NCBI GenBank assembly: GCA_002401855.1
Contig: NVUH01000009.1
Location: forward strand, 1-64,000
Direction: 5' to 3'
Length of the DNA stretch: 64,000 nucleotides
From: Hyphomicrobiales bacterium
Lineage (GTDB): Bacteria; Pseudomonadota; Alphaproteobacteria; Rhizobiales; OSC116
Shown: positions 46,673 through 55,997 of the stretch, one piece after another
Layout: each line of letters opens with the position of its first letter
Numbering within the stretch: the stretch's first letter is position 1
Position numbers and translations under genes: made by a program
Notes under the pieces: model-generated
Seen by the model: only the letters and a program-made list of their open reading frames with translations
Database searches by the model: none
Told to the model about the DNA's origin: nothing

Positions 46673-46675
46673 ATA

Positions 46676-47959
46676 TCAGGCCTCCAAATGGGCGTTGAGC
46701 CACACGGTGATTAGTTTATCGGCAGCGATGTTAAGCGCTTCGGGTAATTCGTCCGAAATCTCGGCAACAAAGGCGTGAATCAGCAAGCGTTGGGCGATTT
46801 TTTTGGGAATGCCGCGGGCGCGCAGATAGAATAGAGTGTCTTCATCCAATGCGCCAACTGTTGCGCCATGGGCACATTCGACATCATCGGCATAAATTTC
46901 TAGCTCTGGTTTGGTGCTGATGCTGGCATCATCGGACAATAAAATGCTTTGTGACATTTGTTGTCCATCGGTTTTTTGGGCGTCTATCGCCACGATCACT
47001 TTGCCTTGGAAAATGGCATGAGCTTTATCGTCAATCACGTTTTTAAAACGTTGGAAGCTGATGTTTTCGGGCAATTTATGATGCACTACATAGCTGTTAT
47101 CGATATGTTGTTCGCCGCCTGCTAATACCGCGCCAGAGATTTTTAAATCCATGTTCGAGCCGTTGCAATATAGGTCACCTTCGCGGCGTGTCCATGCGCC
47201 GCCAATGGCTAAGGCGGTTGAATTTAATTCGACTTTATCGGCATAATCGCCTTCGGTGCGGCAGATATTGACGGCTTTATCATTCTCGCCGTTGACCACG
47301 AAATGGGTGAGATTGGCGGCAGTGGCGAGCTTAAAATTGAAATGATGCAGGTTAAAGCTAGGCTCGTCATCTAGGTTGATGTGGCTTTCAATCAATGTGG
47401 CTGTCACATTGTCGGCAAGGCTAATATAATGACGGTTGAAATGCGCCACATTTGATTGGCCTGAGCTGACGAAGATAAGATGGATTGGCTTGTCGCTGGA
47501 TTCTTCTATGTCTAGGCATATGCCGTCACGCCACATGGCACGGGTGAGATTGTCGATGTGGTTTCCATTATCAGCTCGCTTTAGGTTTTCAGCTGCCCAA
47601 GTGGGGGCGCTGTCAGCTAAAGACGCACCTGTATCGGAAAGATCAGCGCGCAATTTACCGTCGACAAAAACGATGCTTTGATAATCGGCTTCATCAAACG
47701 CTGCAATGGTGGGATGAGCTTTGATTTGCGCCAAACTTACCTTGCTGTCAGCTGCGCCGTAAGCTTGGCTCTTGCCAAATTTGCGTCTTAGGTCTGAATA
47801 ATGGTAAAATTCCACGCGTTTGGTGGCTATGCCACTGGCCTTTAGCCATGCATTTGCAGCCTCACGGCCTTCGGCTTTGGGCAAGCTGTTTTTTTGCGCT
47901 TCAAAAGCTCCAAAAAAAGCTAGTTCACCTGTCGAATATTTTATAGTTTTCACTGTCAT
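46676..47959 (-). CDS. sufD: Fe-S cluster assembly protein SufD
   Basis: SufD is part of the SufBCD scaffold on which iron-sulfur clusters are built. The 427-residue protein has a weakly conserved N-terminal half and the characteristic beta-helix core. Near the C-terminus it shows VECAHGATVGALDEDTLFYL and RGIPKKIAQRLLIHAFVAEI. An in-frame TTG at 47989 would overlap sufC. ATG 47959, giving MTVKTIKYSTG and a 16-bp gap, is preferred. Part of the suf operon. Confidence 0.94.
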   Translation of the reverse strand: MTVKTIKYSTGELAFFGAFEAQKNSLPKAEGREAANAWLKASGIATKRVEFYHYSDLRRKFGKSQAYGAADSKVSLAQIKAHPTIAAFDEADYQSIVFVDGKLRADLSDTGASLADSAPTWAAENLKRADNGNHIDNLTRAMWRDGICLDIEESSDKPIHLIFVSSGQSNVAHFNRHYISLADNVTATLIESHINLDDEPSFNLHHFNFKLATAANLTHFVVNGENDKAVNICRTEGDYADKVELNSTALAIGGAWTRREGDLYCNGSNMDLKISGAVLAGGEQHIDNSYVVHHKLPENISFQRFKNVIDDKAHAIFQGKVIVAIDAQKTDGQQMSQSILLSDDASISTKPELEIYADDVECAHGATVGALDEDTLFYLRARGIPKKIAQRLLIHAFVAEISDELPEALNIAADKLITVWLNAHLEA

Positions 47960-47975
47960 ATTTTTATCTTTAAAT

Positions 47976-48722
47976 TTATGCAGATGCAATTATGTCTTTA
48001 TAACCATCACGTTCTAGCTCGTGTGCCAATTCGGCACCGCCAGATTTAACGATTTTACCGTCTACCAAAATATGTACAAAATCTGGTTTGATATAATCGA
48101 GCAGGCGCTGATAATGGGTGATGATGAGCATGGCGCGGTCTGGCGAGCGCAGGCTATTGACGCCATCGGCAACCACTCGTAGGGCGTCGATGTCTAGGCC
48201 TGAATCGGTTTCATCTAAAATACATAGGCTTGGTTCTAGCAGTAGCATTTGCAAGATTTCATTACGTTTTTTCTCGCCACCTGAAAAGCCAACATTTAAC
48301 GGACGGCGCAACATTTCTGGCGTGACGTTAAGTTGTTGAGCTTTTTCTTTGACTAGTTTCATGAAATTTGGTGTGCTTAGTTCGTCTTGACCGCGTTGTT
48401 TGCGTTGGGCGTTGATGGACTCTTTTAGGAAGGTCATGGTGGCAACACCTGGGATTTCTAGCGGGTATTGGAATGACAGAAACAGGCCTTTGGCGGCGCG
48501 TTCTTCAATCTCTAACTCAAACAGGTCTTCGCCATGAAATGACACACTACCGCCATCGACTTCATAATCGGCTTGGCCAGCCAAAACATTGGCAAGGGTG
48601 GATTTACCCGCGCCATTGGGGCCCATAATGGCATGCACTTCACCCGCATTTATGGTGAGGTTTAAGCCTTTTAAGATGGGCTTTTCTTCGACAGAAGCCT
48701 GTAAATTTTTAATTTCTAACAT
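47976..48722 (-). CDS. sufC: Fe-S cluster assembly ATPase SufC
   Basis: SufC is the ABC-type ATPase of the SufBCD scaffold, soluble rather than a transporter subunit. The 248-residue protein has Walker A GPNGAGKST (35-43), the signature VGFSGGEKKRNEILQ typical of SufC, and Walker B LCILDETDSGLDIDAL. It lies between sufB and sufD with short gaps. Length and motifs are standard. Confidence 0.97.
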   Translation of the reverse strand: MLEIKNLQASVEEKPILKGLNLTINAGEVHAIMGPNGAGKSTLANVLAGQADYEVDGGSVSFHGEDLFELEIEERAAKGLFLSFQYPLEIPGVATMTFLKESINAQRKQRGQDELSTPNFMKLVKEKAQQLNVTPEMLRRPLNVGFSGGEKKRNEILQMLLLEPSLCILDETDSGLDIDALRVVADGVNSLRSPDRAMLIITHYQRLLDYIKPDFVHILVDGKIVKSGGAELAHELERDGYKDIIASA

Positions 48723-48743
48723 ATATTTTTATCCTTGCGCGTC

Positions 48744-50216
48744 TTATCCGACGCTTCCTTCTAGGCTGATTGCCACTAATTTTTGCGCCTCAACGGCGAA
48801 TTCCATCGGTAGGTTTTGCAACACTTCTTTGCAGAAACCATTGACGATGACCGCCACGGCTTCTTCTTCATTTAGGCCACGTTGGCGGCAATAGAACATC
48901 ACATCATCGTTGATTTTTGAGGTGGTGGCTTCGTGTTCGAAAGTGCTACTTGAGTTACGTGCTTCGATATAAGGCACTGTATGGGCTGAGCATTTATCGC
49001 CAATGAGCAAGCTATCACACTGGGTGAAATTACGCACATTGGTGGCTTTACGTTGGGTTGAAACGATGCCACGATAGCAGTTGGAGCTATGGCCTGCTGA
49101 AATGCCTTTTGAGATGATGCGGCTTTTGGTGTTTTTGCCGAGATGAATCATCTTGGTGCCAGAATCAATTTGCTGATAACCGTTTGAAATGGCGATTGAA
49201 TAAAACTCGCCTTGGCTGCCATCGCCGCGCAAGATGCAGCTTGGATATTTCCACGTAATGGCTGAGCCTGTTTCGACCTGAGTCCAGCTGACTTTTGAAT
49301 TTTTACCGCGGCAATCGGCACGTTTGGTGACAAAGTTATAAACCCCGCCAACGCCTTCGCTATTGCCTGGATACCAGTTTTGCACGGTGGAATATTTTAC
49401 TTCGGCATCATCCATAACGATGATTTCGACCACGGCGGCATGTAGTTGGTTTTCGTCACGCATTGGCGCTGTGCAGCCTTCTAGATAGCTGACATGTGAG
49501 CCTGCTTCGGCAATGATGAGCGTGCGCTCGAACTGGCCGGTGTTTGGCTCGTTGATGCGGAAATAGGTGGAAAGTTCCATCGGGCAACGTACGCCTTTGG
49601 GAATGTAGACAAAGCTGCCATCGGTAAACACGGCTGAGTTTAAGGCTGCGTAGAAATTATCGCCGACTGGCACAACAGAGGCTAGATATTTTTTGACCAA
49701 TTCGGGATGTTCGCGAATGGCTTCGGAGATGGGGCAGAAAATCACGCCCGATTCGGCAAGTTTTGCTTTGAATGTGGTGACCACGGACACGCTGTCAAAC
49801 ACCGCATCGACCGCAATGTTAGAGGCGCCTTTGACGCCAGCTAAAATCTCTTGCTCTTTAAGTGGAATGCCGAGTTTTTTGTAGGTTTCTAGAATGTCTG
49901 GGTCGAGATCATCCAAGCTATCAAGTTCAATTTTTTTCTTGGGAGCGGCATAATAATATAGGTCTTCGAAATCAATTTTCGGATAATGAACTGATGACCA
50001 ATCTGGCTCTTCGAGTTTTTTCCAACGGCGGAAGGCTGACAAGCGCCATTCGAGCATCCATTCTGGCTCATCCTTTTTGGCCGAAATAAAGCGCACAATG
50101 TCTTCGTTCAAGCCTTTGGGGGCTTTGTCCACTTCAATATCGGTGGTGAACCCATATTTATAATTGTCGAGATCAATCTCGGCAACGGTGTTCACTGTCT
50201 CTTTAATGGCAGCCAT
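48744..50216 (-). CDS. sufB: Fe-S cluster assembly protein SufB
   Basis: SufB is the main scaffold subunit that receives sulfur and holds the nascent cluster. The 490-residue protein has the conserved N-terminal [20 protein letters not shown], the central [14 protein letters not shown] and the C-terminal block with [20 protein letters not shown]. The start at 50216 is preceded by GAGGAGCAGAA. It is 18 bp downstream of the first cysteine desulfurase gene and 21 bp upstream of sufC. Confidence 0.97.
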   Translation of the reverse strand: MAAIKETVNTVAEIDLDNYKYGFTTDIEVDKAPKGLNEDIVRFISAKKDEPEWMLEWRLSAFRRWKKLEEPDWSSVHYPKIDFEDLYYYAAPKKKIELDSLDDLDPDILETYKKLGIPLKEQEILAGVKGASNIAVDAVFDSVSVVTTFKAKLAESGVIFCPISEAIREHPELVKKYLASVVPVGDNFYAALNSAVFTDGSFVYIPKGVRCPMELSTYFRINEPNTGQFERTLIIAEAGSHVSYLEGCTAPMRDENQLHAAVVEIIVMDDAEVKYSTVQNWYPGNSEGVGGVYNFVTKRADCRGKNSKVSWTQVETGSAITWKYPSCILRGDGSQGEFYSIAISNGYQQIDSGTKMIHLGKNTKSRIISKGISAGHSSNCYRGIVSTQRKATNVRNFTQCDSLLIGDKCSAHTVPYIEARNSSSTFEHEATTSKINDDVMFYCRQRGLNEEEAVAVIVNGFCKEVLQNLPMEFAVEAQKLVAISLEGSVG

Positions 50217-50234
50217 TTCTGCTCCTCTTCTAAA

Positions 50235-51410
50235 CTAACTCGCTTGACGTTGCTCGCGCACCATCATTCTTTGGTATATTTTTGTATATTCTTCGATAAA
50301 TATATCTAAATCTTGCGGCTTTGTATTCCAGCCAAAACTTAAGCGTAAGGCACATAATGCCAACTCATCATCGATGCCCATGGCTTTTAACACATGCGAT
50401 TGCGACACTTTACCCGATGAGCAGGCGCTGCCTGAACTAATCGCAATGCCCGCAAGGTCTAAACTCATCAACGCACGCTCGGCGGTGAGGCCAGCAATGG
50501 CGAAACATGATGTGGTTGATACGCGGTCTACATTTTGTGCAAAAATAACAGCATCGGGTGAAATTTGGTTTATTTTTAACTCTAGAGAGTCTCTCATCTC
50601 ATTGTACTTACTATTATATTTAAATTCATTTGCACATTCTTGTGCCGCCGCGCCAAAGCCTGAAATGGCGGGAATATTCTCTGTCCCTGCCCGCAAGCCC
50701 AATTCTTGCCCGCCGCCTTTGACATAGCTATCAACCAGCATGCCCAAGCGAATGACCAAAACCCCCGCACCTTGTGGCCCGCCGATTTTATGGCTAGATA
50801 ATGACAGCATATCGACATTCATGCTTTCAAAATTTATTTCGACTTTACCTAAAGCTTGAATGGCATCGGCATGAATAAAACCACCATATTGATGCACCAA
50901 TGTTGCAATTTTTTGCATCGGTTGGATGACGCCTGTTTCATTATTGACCAGCATAACTGACACCAGAACCGGCAATTCTGATTTTTGTTGCCAAGTTTGC
51001 AGCAATTGTTCTAGATGTGTGAGATCTAAAATTCCGTTCTCATCGACATTGATTAACTCGACGGGCCGCGGGCTTAGCTCTTGGGCTTTGATTAACGAGG
51101 GATGCTCAGTGGCACTGAGCAATGTGGCAGCGAGTGGTTGTTTTTTGCCCAACGCGCCTAAATCTGATGCCAAAACCAAATTATTGCTTTCTGTACCGCC
51201 AGAGGTGAAGGTGATCTCTTTGCTTTGAGCATTGATCAGCTTGGCGACTTGCTCACGCGCGGCTTCCATAAGCCCGCGGGCTTTGCGGCCTTCTTGATGG
51301 ATAGATGAGGCGTTGCCGACATGATCGAGCGCGGCCAGAACCGCGGCCTTTGCAGCGGGGCGCACAGGCGCAGTGGCATTATAATCGAGGTATATACGCG
51401 GTTTACTCAT
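50235..51410 (-). CDS. iscS: Cysteine desulfurase, IscS/NifS type
   Basis: This 391-residue group I cysteine desulfurase depends on pyridoxal phosphate. The N-terminal signature is IYLDYNATAPV, the cofactor lysine is in LSSHKIGGPQGAGVL, and the persulfide loop SSGSACSSGKVSQSH carries the catalytic cysteine. It is the second desulfurase of the operon, beside sufS; this pairing is common in alphaproteobacteria. The frame extends upstream to 51461. ATG 51410, four bp after the rrf2-type gene and with AAGG eight bases upstream, gives the conserved MSKPRIYLDYN start. Confidence 0.93.
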   Translation of the reverse strand: MSKPRIYLDYNATAPVRPAAKAAVLAALDHVGNASSIHQEGRKARGLMEAAREQVAKLINAQSKEITFTSGGTESNNLVLASDLGALGKKQPLAATLLSATEHPSLIKAQELSPRPVELINVDENGILDLTHLEQLLQTWQQKSELPVLVSVMLVNNETGVIQPMQKIATLVHQYGGFIHADAIQALGKVEINFESMNVDMLSLSSHKIGGPQGAGVLVIRLGMLVDSYVKGGGQELGLRAGTENIPAISGFGAAAQECANEFKYNSKYNEMRDSLELKINQISPDAVIFAQNVDRVSTTSCFAIAGLTAERALMSLDLAGIAISSGSACSSGKVSQSHVLKAMGIDDELALCALRLSFGWNTKPQDLDIFIEEYTKIYQRMMVREQRQAS

Positions 51411-51414
51411 TAGC

Positions 51415-51885
51415 TTAGGCCTTTGCAGCTGAAGTAAAATCAGCGCCATTTTGCGGCACAAACATATTGGCTATGGGTTTGCCATCACGTAAATCTTCTA
51501 GGGTTATATTCTGCAAAAACACATCGATATGATCGGCCAAGGCTTGCCACAATGATGCGGTGTGGCAAAGGCTGGATTTAGAGCAATTAATGCCATCGGC
51601 ACCCGCGCAAGCGGCAATGTTGATTTCTTCATCCGCGGCATCGATGATTTCTGACACTTTAATGCCCTCGGCTGGCTTGGCTAAAAAATACCCACCTTGC
51701 GGGCCTCTTACGCTTTTAACCAATTCGCCACGGCGTAATTTTGAAAATAATTGCTCTAAATATGGCAATGAAATATCTTGCCGCACGGCAATTGCCGACA
51801 GGCTAGTCGGGTGATTTTCATCATTATGCTTGGCCAAATCGACCATGGCCATAACGGCATATTGCCCGCGTGTACTTAATTTCAT
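51415..51885 (-). CDS. Rrf2 family transcriptional regulator (IscR/RirA-like)
   Basis: This 156-residue winged-helix regulator probably senses iron-sulfur cluster status. The helix-turn-helix is in LSAIAVRQDISLPYLEQLFS (about 29-48), followed by SVRGPQGGYFLAKP. Three cysteines in AACAGADGINCSKSSLCH (about 93-110) fit the cluster-binding pattern of IscR-like proteins. As first gene of the suf operon it most likely adjusts expression to cluster demand. A palindrome 48-73 bp upstream is a candidate operator. Whether it is IscR-, RirA- or SufR-like cannot be decided here. Confidence 0.92.
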   Translation of the reverse strand: MKLSTRGQYAVMAMVDLAKHNDENHPTSLSAIAVRQDISLPYLEQLFSKLRRGELVKSVRGPQGGYFLAKPAEGIKVSEIIDAADEEINIAACAGADGINCSKSSLCHTASLWQALADHIDVFLQNITLEDLRDGKPIANMFVPQNGADFTSAAKA

Positions 51886-51932
51886 ATGCTTAAACTTTAT
51901 CTGAGCCTGACAGATTGCTGTTAAAACAAACG

Positions 51933-51958
51933 ATATTTACATAAATATAGGTAAATAT
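51933..51958 (-). promoter_or_regulatory. Palindrome upstream of the suf operon, candidate Rrf2 operator
   Basis: ATATTTAC (51933-51940) and GTAAATAT (51951-51958) are a perfect inverted repeat with a 10-bp spacer, about 48 bp before the regulator ATG. The rest of the 287-bp divergent region is AT-rich and holds a second small dyad, CTAGAATTTAG, near 52049-52059. Confidence 0.5.
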
Positions 51959-52172
51959 GCGGCTTTTCCTTGCAATTGATGTGCTGAATTTGGTACACAT
52001 GCTTTGCAATTAACAGATTTAATCTAGAAGGCTTCTAAACTATATCCTAGAATTTAGTATACCCTAGTGGAAAGGTCAAGTATAAAACTTAACCTTTTAT
52101 GTGATTTTTGGGAATATTTAGTAGAAACATAATGAAGCGTTCGATTGAATCATAATAACAGAGTGAGTGAAT

Positions 52173-52832
52173 ATGCCTGAAGTTGTTTTTAATGGACCAA
52201 CTGGACGTTTAGAAGGACGTTATCATCATAACCCTTCGGCCAATTCGCCAGTGGCAATTATTTTGCACCCGCATCCACAATTTGGCGGCACGATGAATAA
52301 CCAGATTGTTTATCAACTCTTTTATAGTTTTAAAGAGCGCGGTTTTTCAGTTTTGCGGTTTAACTTTAGAGGTGTGGGGCGCAGCCATGGCACATTTGAT
52401 GATGGCTTTGGTGAATTGTCCGATGCAGCAGCAGCGCTTGATTGGTTGCAAACCCAGAACCCCGATTGCTCGGGCAGTTGGATTGCAGGTTTTTCATTCG
52501 GCTCATGGATTGGCATGCAATTGCTAATGCGTCGGCCTGAGGTTGAAGGTTTTGTATCGATCGCCCCACAAGCTAACCTGTACGACTTTAGCTTTTTAGC
52601 TCCCTGCCCGTCATCTGGAATAATGATTAATGGCGAGGTTGACCGCGTGGCACCTGCTGAAAGCGTGGTGAAATTGGTCGAAAAATTGAAAACCCAAAAA
52701 GGTATATCGATTGCCCATAAAACCATTGATGGTGCCAACCACTTTTTTGATGGCCATGTTGAAGAGCTTATCGACAATGTCGGTGCTTATATTGACCATC
52801 GAATGACCAGTCGTGCCAACGAAGATAATTAG
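52173..52832 (+). CDS. Alpha/beta hydrolase
   Basis: This 219-residue soluble alpha/beta-fold hydrolase has the oxyanion segment [14 protein letters not shown], the nucleophile elbow GFSFGSWIG (serine in GxSxG), the acid in NGEVDRVAP and the catalytic histidine in GANHFFDG. It resembles a widespread proteobacterial family (KANL3/Tex30-like or YpfH-like esterases) of unknown substrate. ATG 52173 is preferred to GTG 52167; GAGTGA stands upstream. It is followed by tyrS with a 13-bp gap, so the two may be cotranscribed. Confidence 0.87.
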   Translation: MPEVVFNGPTGRLEGRYHHNPSANSPVAIILHPHPQFGGTMNNQIVYQLFYSFKERGFSVLRFNFRGVGRSHGTFDDGFGELSDAAAALDWLQTQNPDCSGSWIAGFSFGSWIGMQLLMRRPEVEGFVSIAPQANLYDFSFLAPCPSSGIMINGEVDRVAPAESVVKLVEKLKTQKGISIAHKTIDGANHFFDGHVEELIDNVGAYIDHRMTSRANEDN

Positions 52833-52845
52833 ATTAGAGAATAAA

Positions 52846-54108
52846 ATGTCAGAATTTAAATCCTCATTGTTAAAAACGCTGGATGAACGCGGTTTTATCA
52901 AGCAAATATCCAAGCCTGAAGAGCTGGATAAGCTTGCTCTAGAAGGCCCGATTACTGGTTATATTGGTTTTGATGGCACAGCCGACAGCTTGCATGTGGG
53001 CAGTTTGACCATGATTATGGTGCTACGTATTATGCAAAAAACCGGCCATCGGCCGATTGCTTTAATGGGTGGCGGCACGTCTATGGTGGGTGATCCGTCA
53101 TTTAAATCGACCGATCGGCCAATGCTGACCATTGATGACATCAATAGGAACTTAGAGGGTATAAAATCCATCTTTGCGCAATATTTGGAATTTGGTGATG
53201 GCAGCAAAGATGATGGTCGGGCGATTATGGCTAATAATGCCGATTGGTTGTGCGAACTGAACTATATGGATTTTTTGCGCGATTATGGGGTGCATTTTTC
53301 GGTCAACCGTATGCTTTCGTTTGAAGGCGTGAAGCAGCGCATGGACAGAGACCAACATTTAAGCTTTTTAGAGTTTAACTATATGATATTGCAAGGTTAT
53401 GACTTTTTGGAGCTGCACCGCCGTTATGGTTGTGAGCTGCAAATTGGCGGCAGCGACCAATGGGGCAATATTTTAAATGGTGTAGAGCTTACTCGCCGTG
53501 TTGATGGTAAAGAAGTGTTTGCGTTGACCACGCCTTTATTGACCACGGCTTCTGGCCAAAAAATGGGTAAATCTGAAGGCAATGCCATTTGGCTGAATGA
53601 GGAAAACCTACCGGCTTATGATTATTGGCAATATTGGCGCAATACCGAAGATGCCGATGTTGGGCGATTCTTACGGATGTTTACTGAATTACCAATTGAG
53701 CAAATTGAAAAATTAGAAAAAGCCGAAGGGGCTGAGCTGAACGACGTGAAGAAGCTGCTTGCCACCGAAGTTACTAAATTAGCGCGCGGCGCGGAAGCTG
53801 CTGAAAAAGCAGCCGAAACTGCCCGTATTACGTTTGAAACGGGTGGGTTAAGCGTTGATTTACCGACTGTTGAATTGGCCAAAACCGCGCTTGAAGCTGG
53901 CTATGGTGTGTTATCGGCTTTGGTGTTAGCCGGGCTCGCAACCTCTAACGGTGAGGCCAGACGACATATTAAAGGTGGTGCGGCAAAATTAAATGACAAA
54001 CAAATTACCGATGAACGCTTGACACTCGGGCAAAATGACTTAAATGAACAGGGTGTTATAAAGCTATCTATTGGTAAGAAAAAACACGTGCTGATTAAAC
54101 TTATTTAA
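52846..54108 (+). CDS. tyrS: Tyrosyl-tRNA synthetase
   Basis: TyrS charges tRNA-Tyr with tyrosine. The 420-residue protein has the class I signatures in the form [11 protein letters not shown] (HIGH-like, about 45) and [11 protein letters not shown] (KMSKS-like, about 236), plus [10 protein letters not shown] of the tyrosine pocket. The S4 RNA-binding domain with [16 protein letters not shown] is at the C-terminus. ATG 52846 is preferred to GTG 52813, which lies inside the preceding gene. Length is standard for the bacterial TyrRS. Confidence 0.96.
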   Translation: MSEFKSSLLKTLDERGFIKQISKPEELDKLALEGPITGYIGFDGTADSLHVGSLTMIMVLRIMQKTGHRPIALMGGGTSMVGDPSFKSTDRPMLTIDDINRNLEGIKSIFAQYLEFGDGSKDDGRAIMANNADWLCELNYMDFLRDYGVHFSVNRMLSFEGVKQRMDRDQHLSFLEFNYMILQGYDFLELHRRYGCELQIGGSDQWGNILNGVELTRRVDGKEVFALTTPLLTTASGQKMGKSEGNAIWLNEENLPAYDYWQYWRNTEDADVGRFLRMFTELPIEQIEKLEKAEGAELNDVKKLLATEVTKLARGAEAAEKAAETARITFETGGLSVDLPTVELAKTALEAGYGVLSALVLAGLATSNGEARRHIKGGAAKLNDKQITDERLTLGQNDLNEQGVIKLSIGKKKHVLIKLI

Positions 54109-54156
54109 TTGGCAATAACTAGAGTTAAATTAATATTTTTAGACTTTGGGGAAATT

Positions 54157-54621
54157 ATGAATGAATTGAAAATTGGTGCCCCTGCACCTGAATTTACCTT
54201 AGCAACCGATACAATCGGCGATATTAAGCTCGCGGATTATAAAGGGCAGAAAGTTATTTTGTTCTTTTATCCAAAGGATGACACGCCTGGTTGCACCATT
54301 GAATCAAATGAATTTAGCGCTTTGAATGATGAATTTAAAGCCCAGAATTGTGTGGTGATCGGTGTTTCGCCTGATGGCGTGCAAAGCCATGCTAAATTTA
54401 GAAGTAAATATGGACTAGAAGTTATTCTTGCTTCTGACGAAAGTCATGAAATTCTTGCTACTTATGGCGTATGGCAAGTAAAAAAGAATTTTGGTAAAGA
54501 ATATATGGGTGTTGTGCGCACAACTTATCTTATTGATGAAAATGCGGTGATAACGCAAATTTGGAATAAGGTAAAAGTTGAAGGCCATGTGCAAGCTGTG
54601 TTGGATACTACTCGTACTTAA
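54157..54621 (+). CDS. bcp: Thioredoxin-dependent thiol peroxidase, Bcp/PrxQ type
   Basis: The 154-residue peroxiredoxin reduces hydroperoxides. It has the motif FYPKDDTPGCTIE with peroxidatic Cys46. The partner cysteine usually five residues later in Bcp proteins is replaced by Asn51, so no resolving cysteine is present at that place. It probably works by a one-cysteine mechanism or with an outside thiol. ATG 54157 after TTTGGGGA is the start. It follows tyrS by 48 bp. Confidence 0.93.
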   Translation: MNELKIGAPAPEFTLATDTIGDIKLADYKGQKVILFFYPKDDTPGCTIESNEFSALNDEFKAQNCVVIGVSPDGVQSHAKFRSKYGLEVILASDESHEILATYGVWQVKKNFGKEYMGVVRTTYLIDENAVITQIWNKVKVEGHVQAVLDTTRT

Positions 54622-54640
54622 CCTTCTAAATATGTCGTAT

Positions 54641-54665
54641 CTTAACCATATCTATTAAGGTTAAG
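54641..54665 (+). terminator. Possible terminator after bcp
   Basis: CTTAACC (54641-54647) and GGTTAAG (54659-54665) form a 7-bp stem 20 bp after the stop, followed by AATGTTTTAATAA. The stem is short and the T run imperfect. Confidence 0.4.
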
Positions 54666-54760
54666 AATGTTTTAATAACACATTACACTAATAATATTGT
54701 ATAAAGAATACAGGTTCGATGTTCGAACAAGTATCTCATTAAAGAAATGTTAGGTGTATC

Positions 54761-55129
54761 TTGAATAAATTGAGCAAAATGGAATTTGAATTTCCCAAAA
54801 CAATTGGCCATGAAGATGCCCAATTGAAAACCTCTGTTATTGGCGAAGACATGCAGATTGATGGTAACATACACTCGAGCGCACGGGTTATTATTCGTGG
54901 CACGGTAAAAGGAGACATTAGTGCTAAAAATGTCTTAATTGAAAAAAGTGCTACACATGTTGGTAATATCTTTGCTGATGGTGTAGAAATTGCTGGCAAA
55001 ATGACGGGCGACATTGTGGCCCATAATTTAGCCGTTGCATCTACAGCTTCAATTACTGGTAACATTCAGAAAACCGTAATTTCGATCGCTTTTGGCGCTC
55101 AAATTGACGCGGACATTAAAGCTAACTGA
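54761..55129 (+). CDS. Bactofilin family cytoskeletal protein, copy 1
   Basis: This 122-residue polymer-forming protein has a right-handed beta-helix core: repeated short strands such as MQIDGNIHSSARVIIRGTVK, GDISAKNVLIEKSATHVGNI and GDIVAHNLAVASTASITGNI. Bactofilins form filaments that organise cell-wall synthesis or stalks. The proposed start is TTG 54761 with AGGTG upstream; ATG 54779 (MEFEFPKT) is an alternative. The termini are short, as usual. It stands 172 bp before a second bactofilin gene. Confidence 0.85.
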   Translation: MNKLSKMEFEFPKTIGHEDAQLKTSVIGEDMQIDGNIHSSARVIIRGTVKGDISAKNVLIEKSATHVGNIFADGVEIAGKMTGDIVAHNLAVASTASITGNIQKTVISIAFGAQIDADIKAN

Positions 55130-55301
55130 TGATTGGTTATAGAGCCATCATTTAGTCGCATTCTAATTATATATAATTGTAAAGCTGAGATTTTATATAT
55201 AATTTTTTGCAATTACATTGACTCTATTTCTGATAAAAATTATATTCAAAGACACTAGATTTAAACAATTCCATTTTAATTGGAGTTATTTGGAGTGAAG
55301 C

Positions 55302-55907
55302 ATGTTTAATAAAAAAAACCCAATTGGCAACAACTCAAGCGCTCAAGCGAGCAGTAACGGTTCTGCGCCTATGGCGCCACCGCAAATGCGTAAACCAGCA
55401 GCAATCGCGCCATTGCCTCCAAAACGTAAAGAAGCGAATATACCACCTGCTGCTCCGCAAGCAGCAAGTACTGCGCCGCAAGCCATGGCTGCACCAGTGC
55501 CCCAAAATGAGAGCGTTACCTTTATTGGCAACGATATTGTAGTGACGGGTAGCTTGCAATCTAGCGGCGAAATTATCATTGAAGGCACCATTGAAGGCGA
55601 CGTGCGGGCACAAAAAATTGTTATTAAAAACAATGCTAACGTTACTGGTGAATTGGCCTCTGAAGAATTGGTTATTCATGGCCGGGTTAATGGTGTGGTG
55701 CGTGGTCTTAAAATTCTGTTGGCATCTGATTGTATTTTGAATGGCGACATTCTGCATGAAACATTGTCTATTGAATCTGGCGCGCAATTTGAAGGCAGCT
55801 GTAAACGCTCTGATGATCCATTGGGTGTAAAAGCCAAGCCAAGTAAAAAAGTTAAGGCTATCAAACCATTAGCGGCAGTTGAAGAAGTTATGGCTGCTGA
55901 AGAATAG
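55302..55907 (+). CDS. Bactofilin family cytoskeletal protein, copy 2
   Basis: This 201-residue bactofilin has a disordered N-terminal region rich in Pro, Ala and Gln (about 1-70), the beta-helix core (about 72-165, SVTFIGNDIVVTGSLQSSGE and IIEGTIEGDVRAQKIVIKNN) and a charged lysine-rich tail. The basic, proline-rich start could bind membrane or partner proteins. GGAG before the ATG is a good ribosome binding site. The two bactofilins differ strongly outside the core. Confidence 0.9.
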   Translation: MFNKKNPIGNNSSAQASSNGSAPMAPPQMRKPAAIAPLPPKRKEANIPPAAPQAASTAPQAMAAPVPQNESVTFIGNDIVVTGSLQSSGEIIIEGTIEGDVRAQKIVIKNNANVTGELASEELVIHGRVNGVVRGLKILLASDCILNGDILHETLSIESGAQFEGSCKRSDDPLGVKAKPSKKVKAIKPLAAVEEVMAAEE

Positions 55908-55934
55908 ACTGATTTATAAGCTATATGTAATTAT

Positions 55935-55968
55935 AAGGCCGCTCGGGATAAACTCCTTAGCGGCCTTT
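55935..55968 (+). terminator. Terminator between bactofilin 2 and prfB
   Basis: AAGGCCGCT (55935-55943) and AGCGGCCTT (55959-55967) form a 9-bp GC-rich stem, followed by TGTTTATT on the plus strand. Placed between two convergent genes it may serve both. Confidence 0.75.
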
Positions 55969-55997
55969 GTTTATTCTCGCTCTATTTAAAAAACTAT

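Noticed and set aside
52040..52075. Resemblance of the CTAGAATTTAG region to an IscR type 1 site
   Set aside because: The core spacing differs from the consensus by two bases and the flanking ATA...TAT parts do not align.
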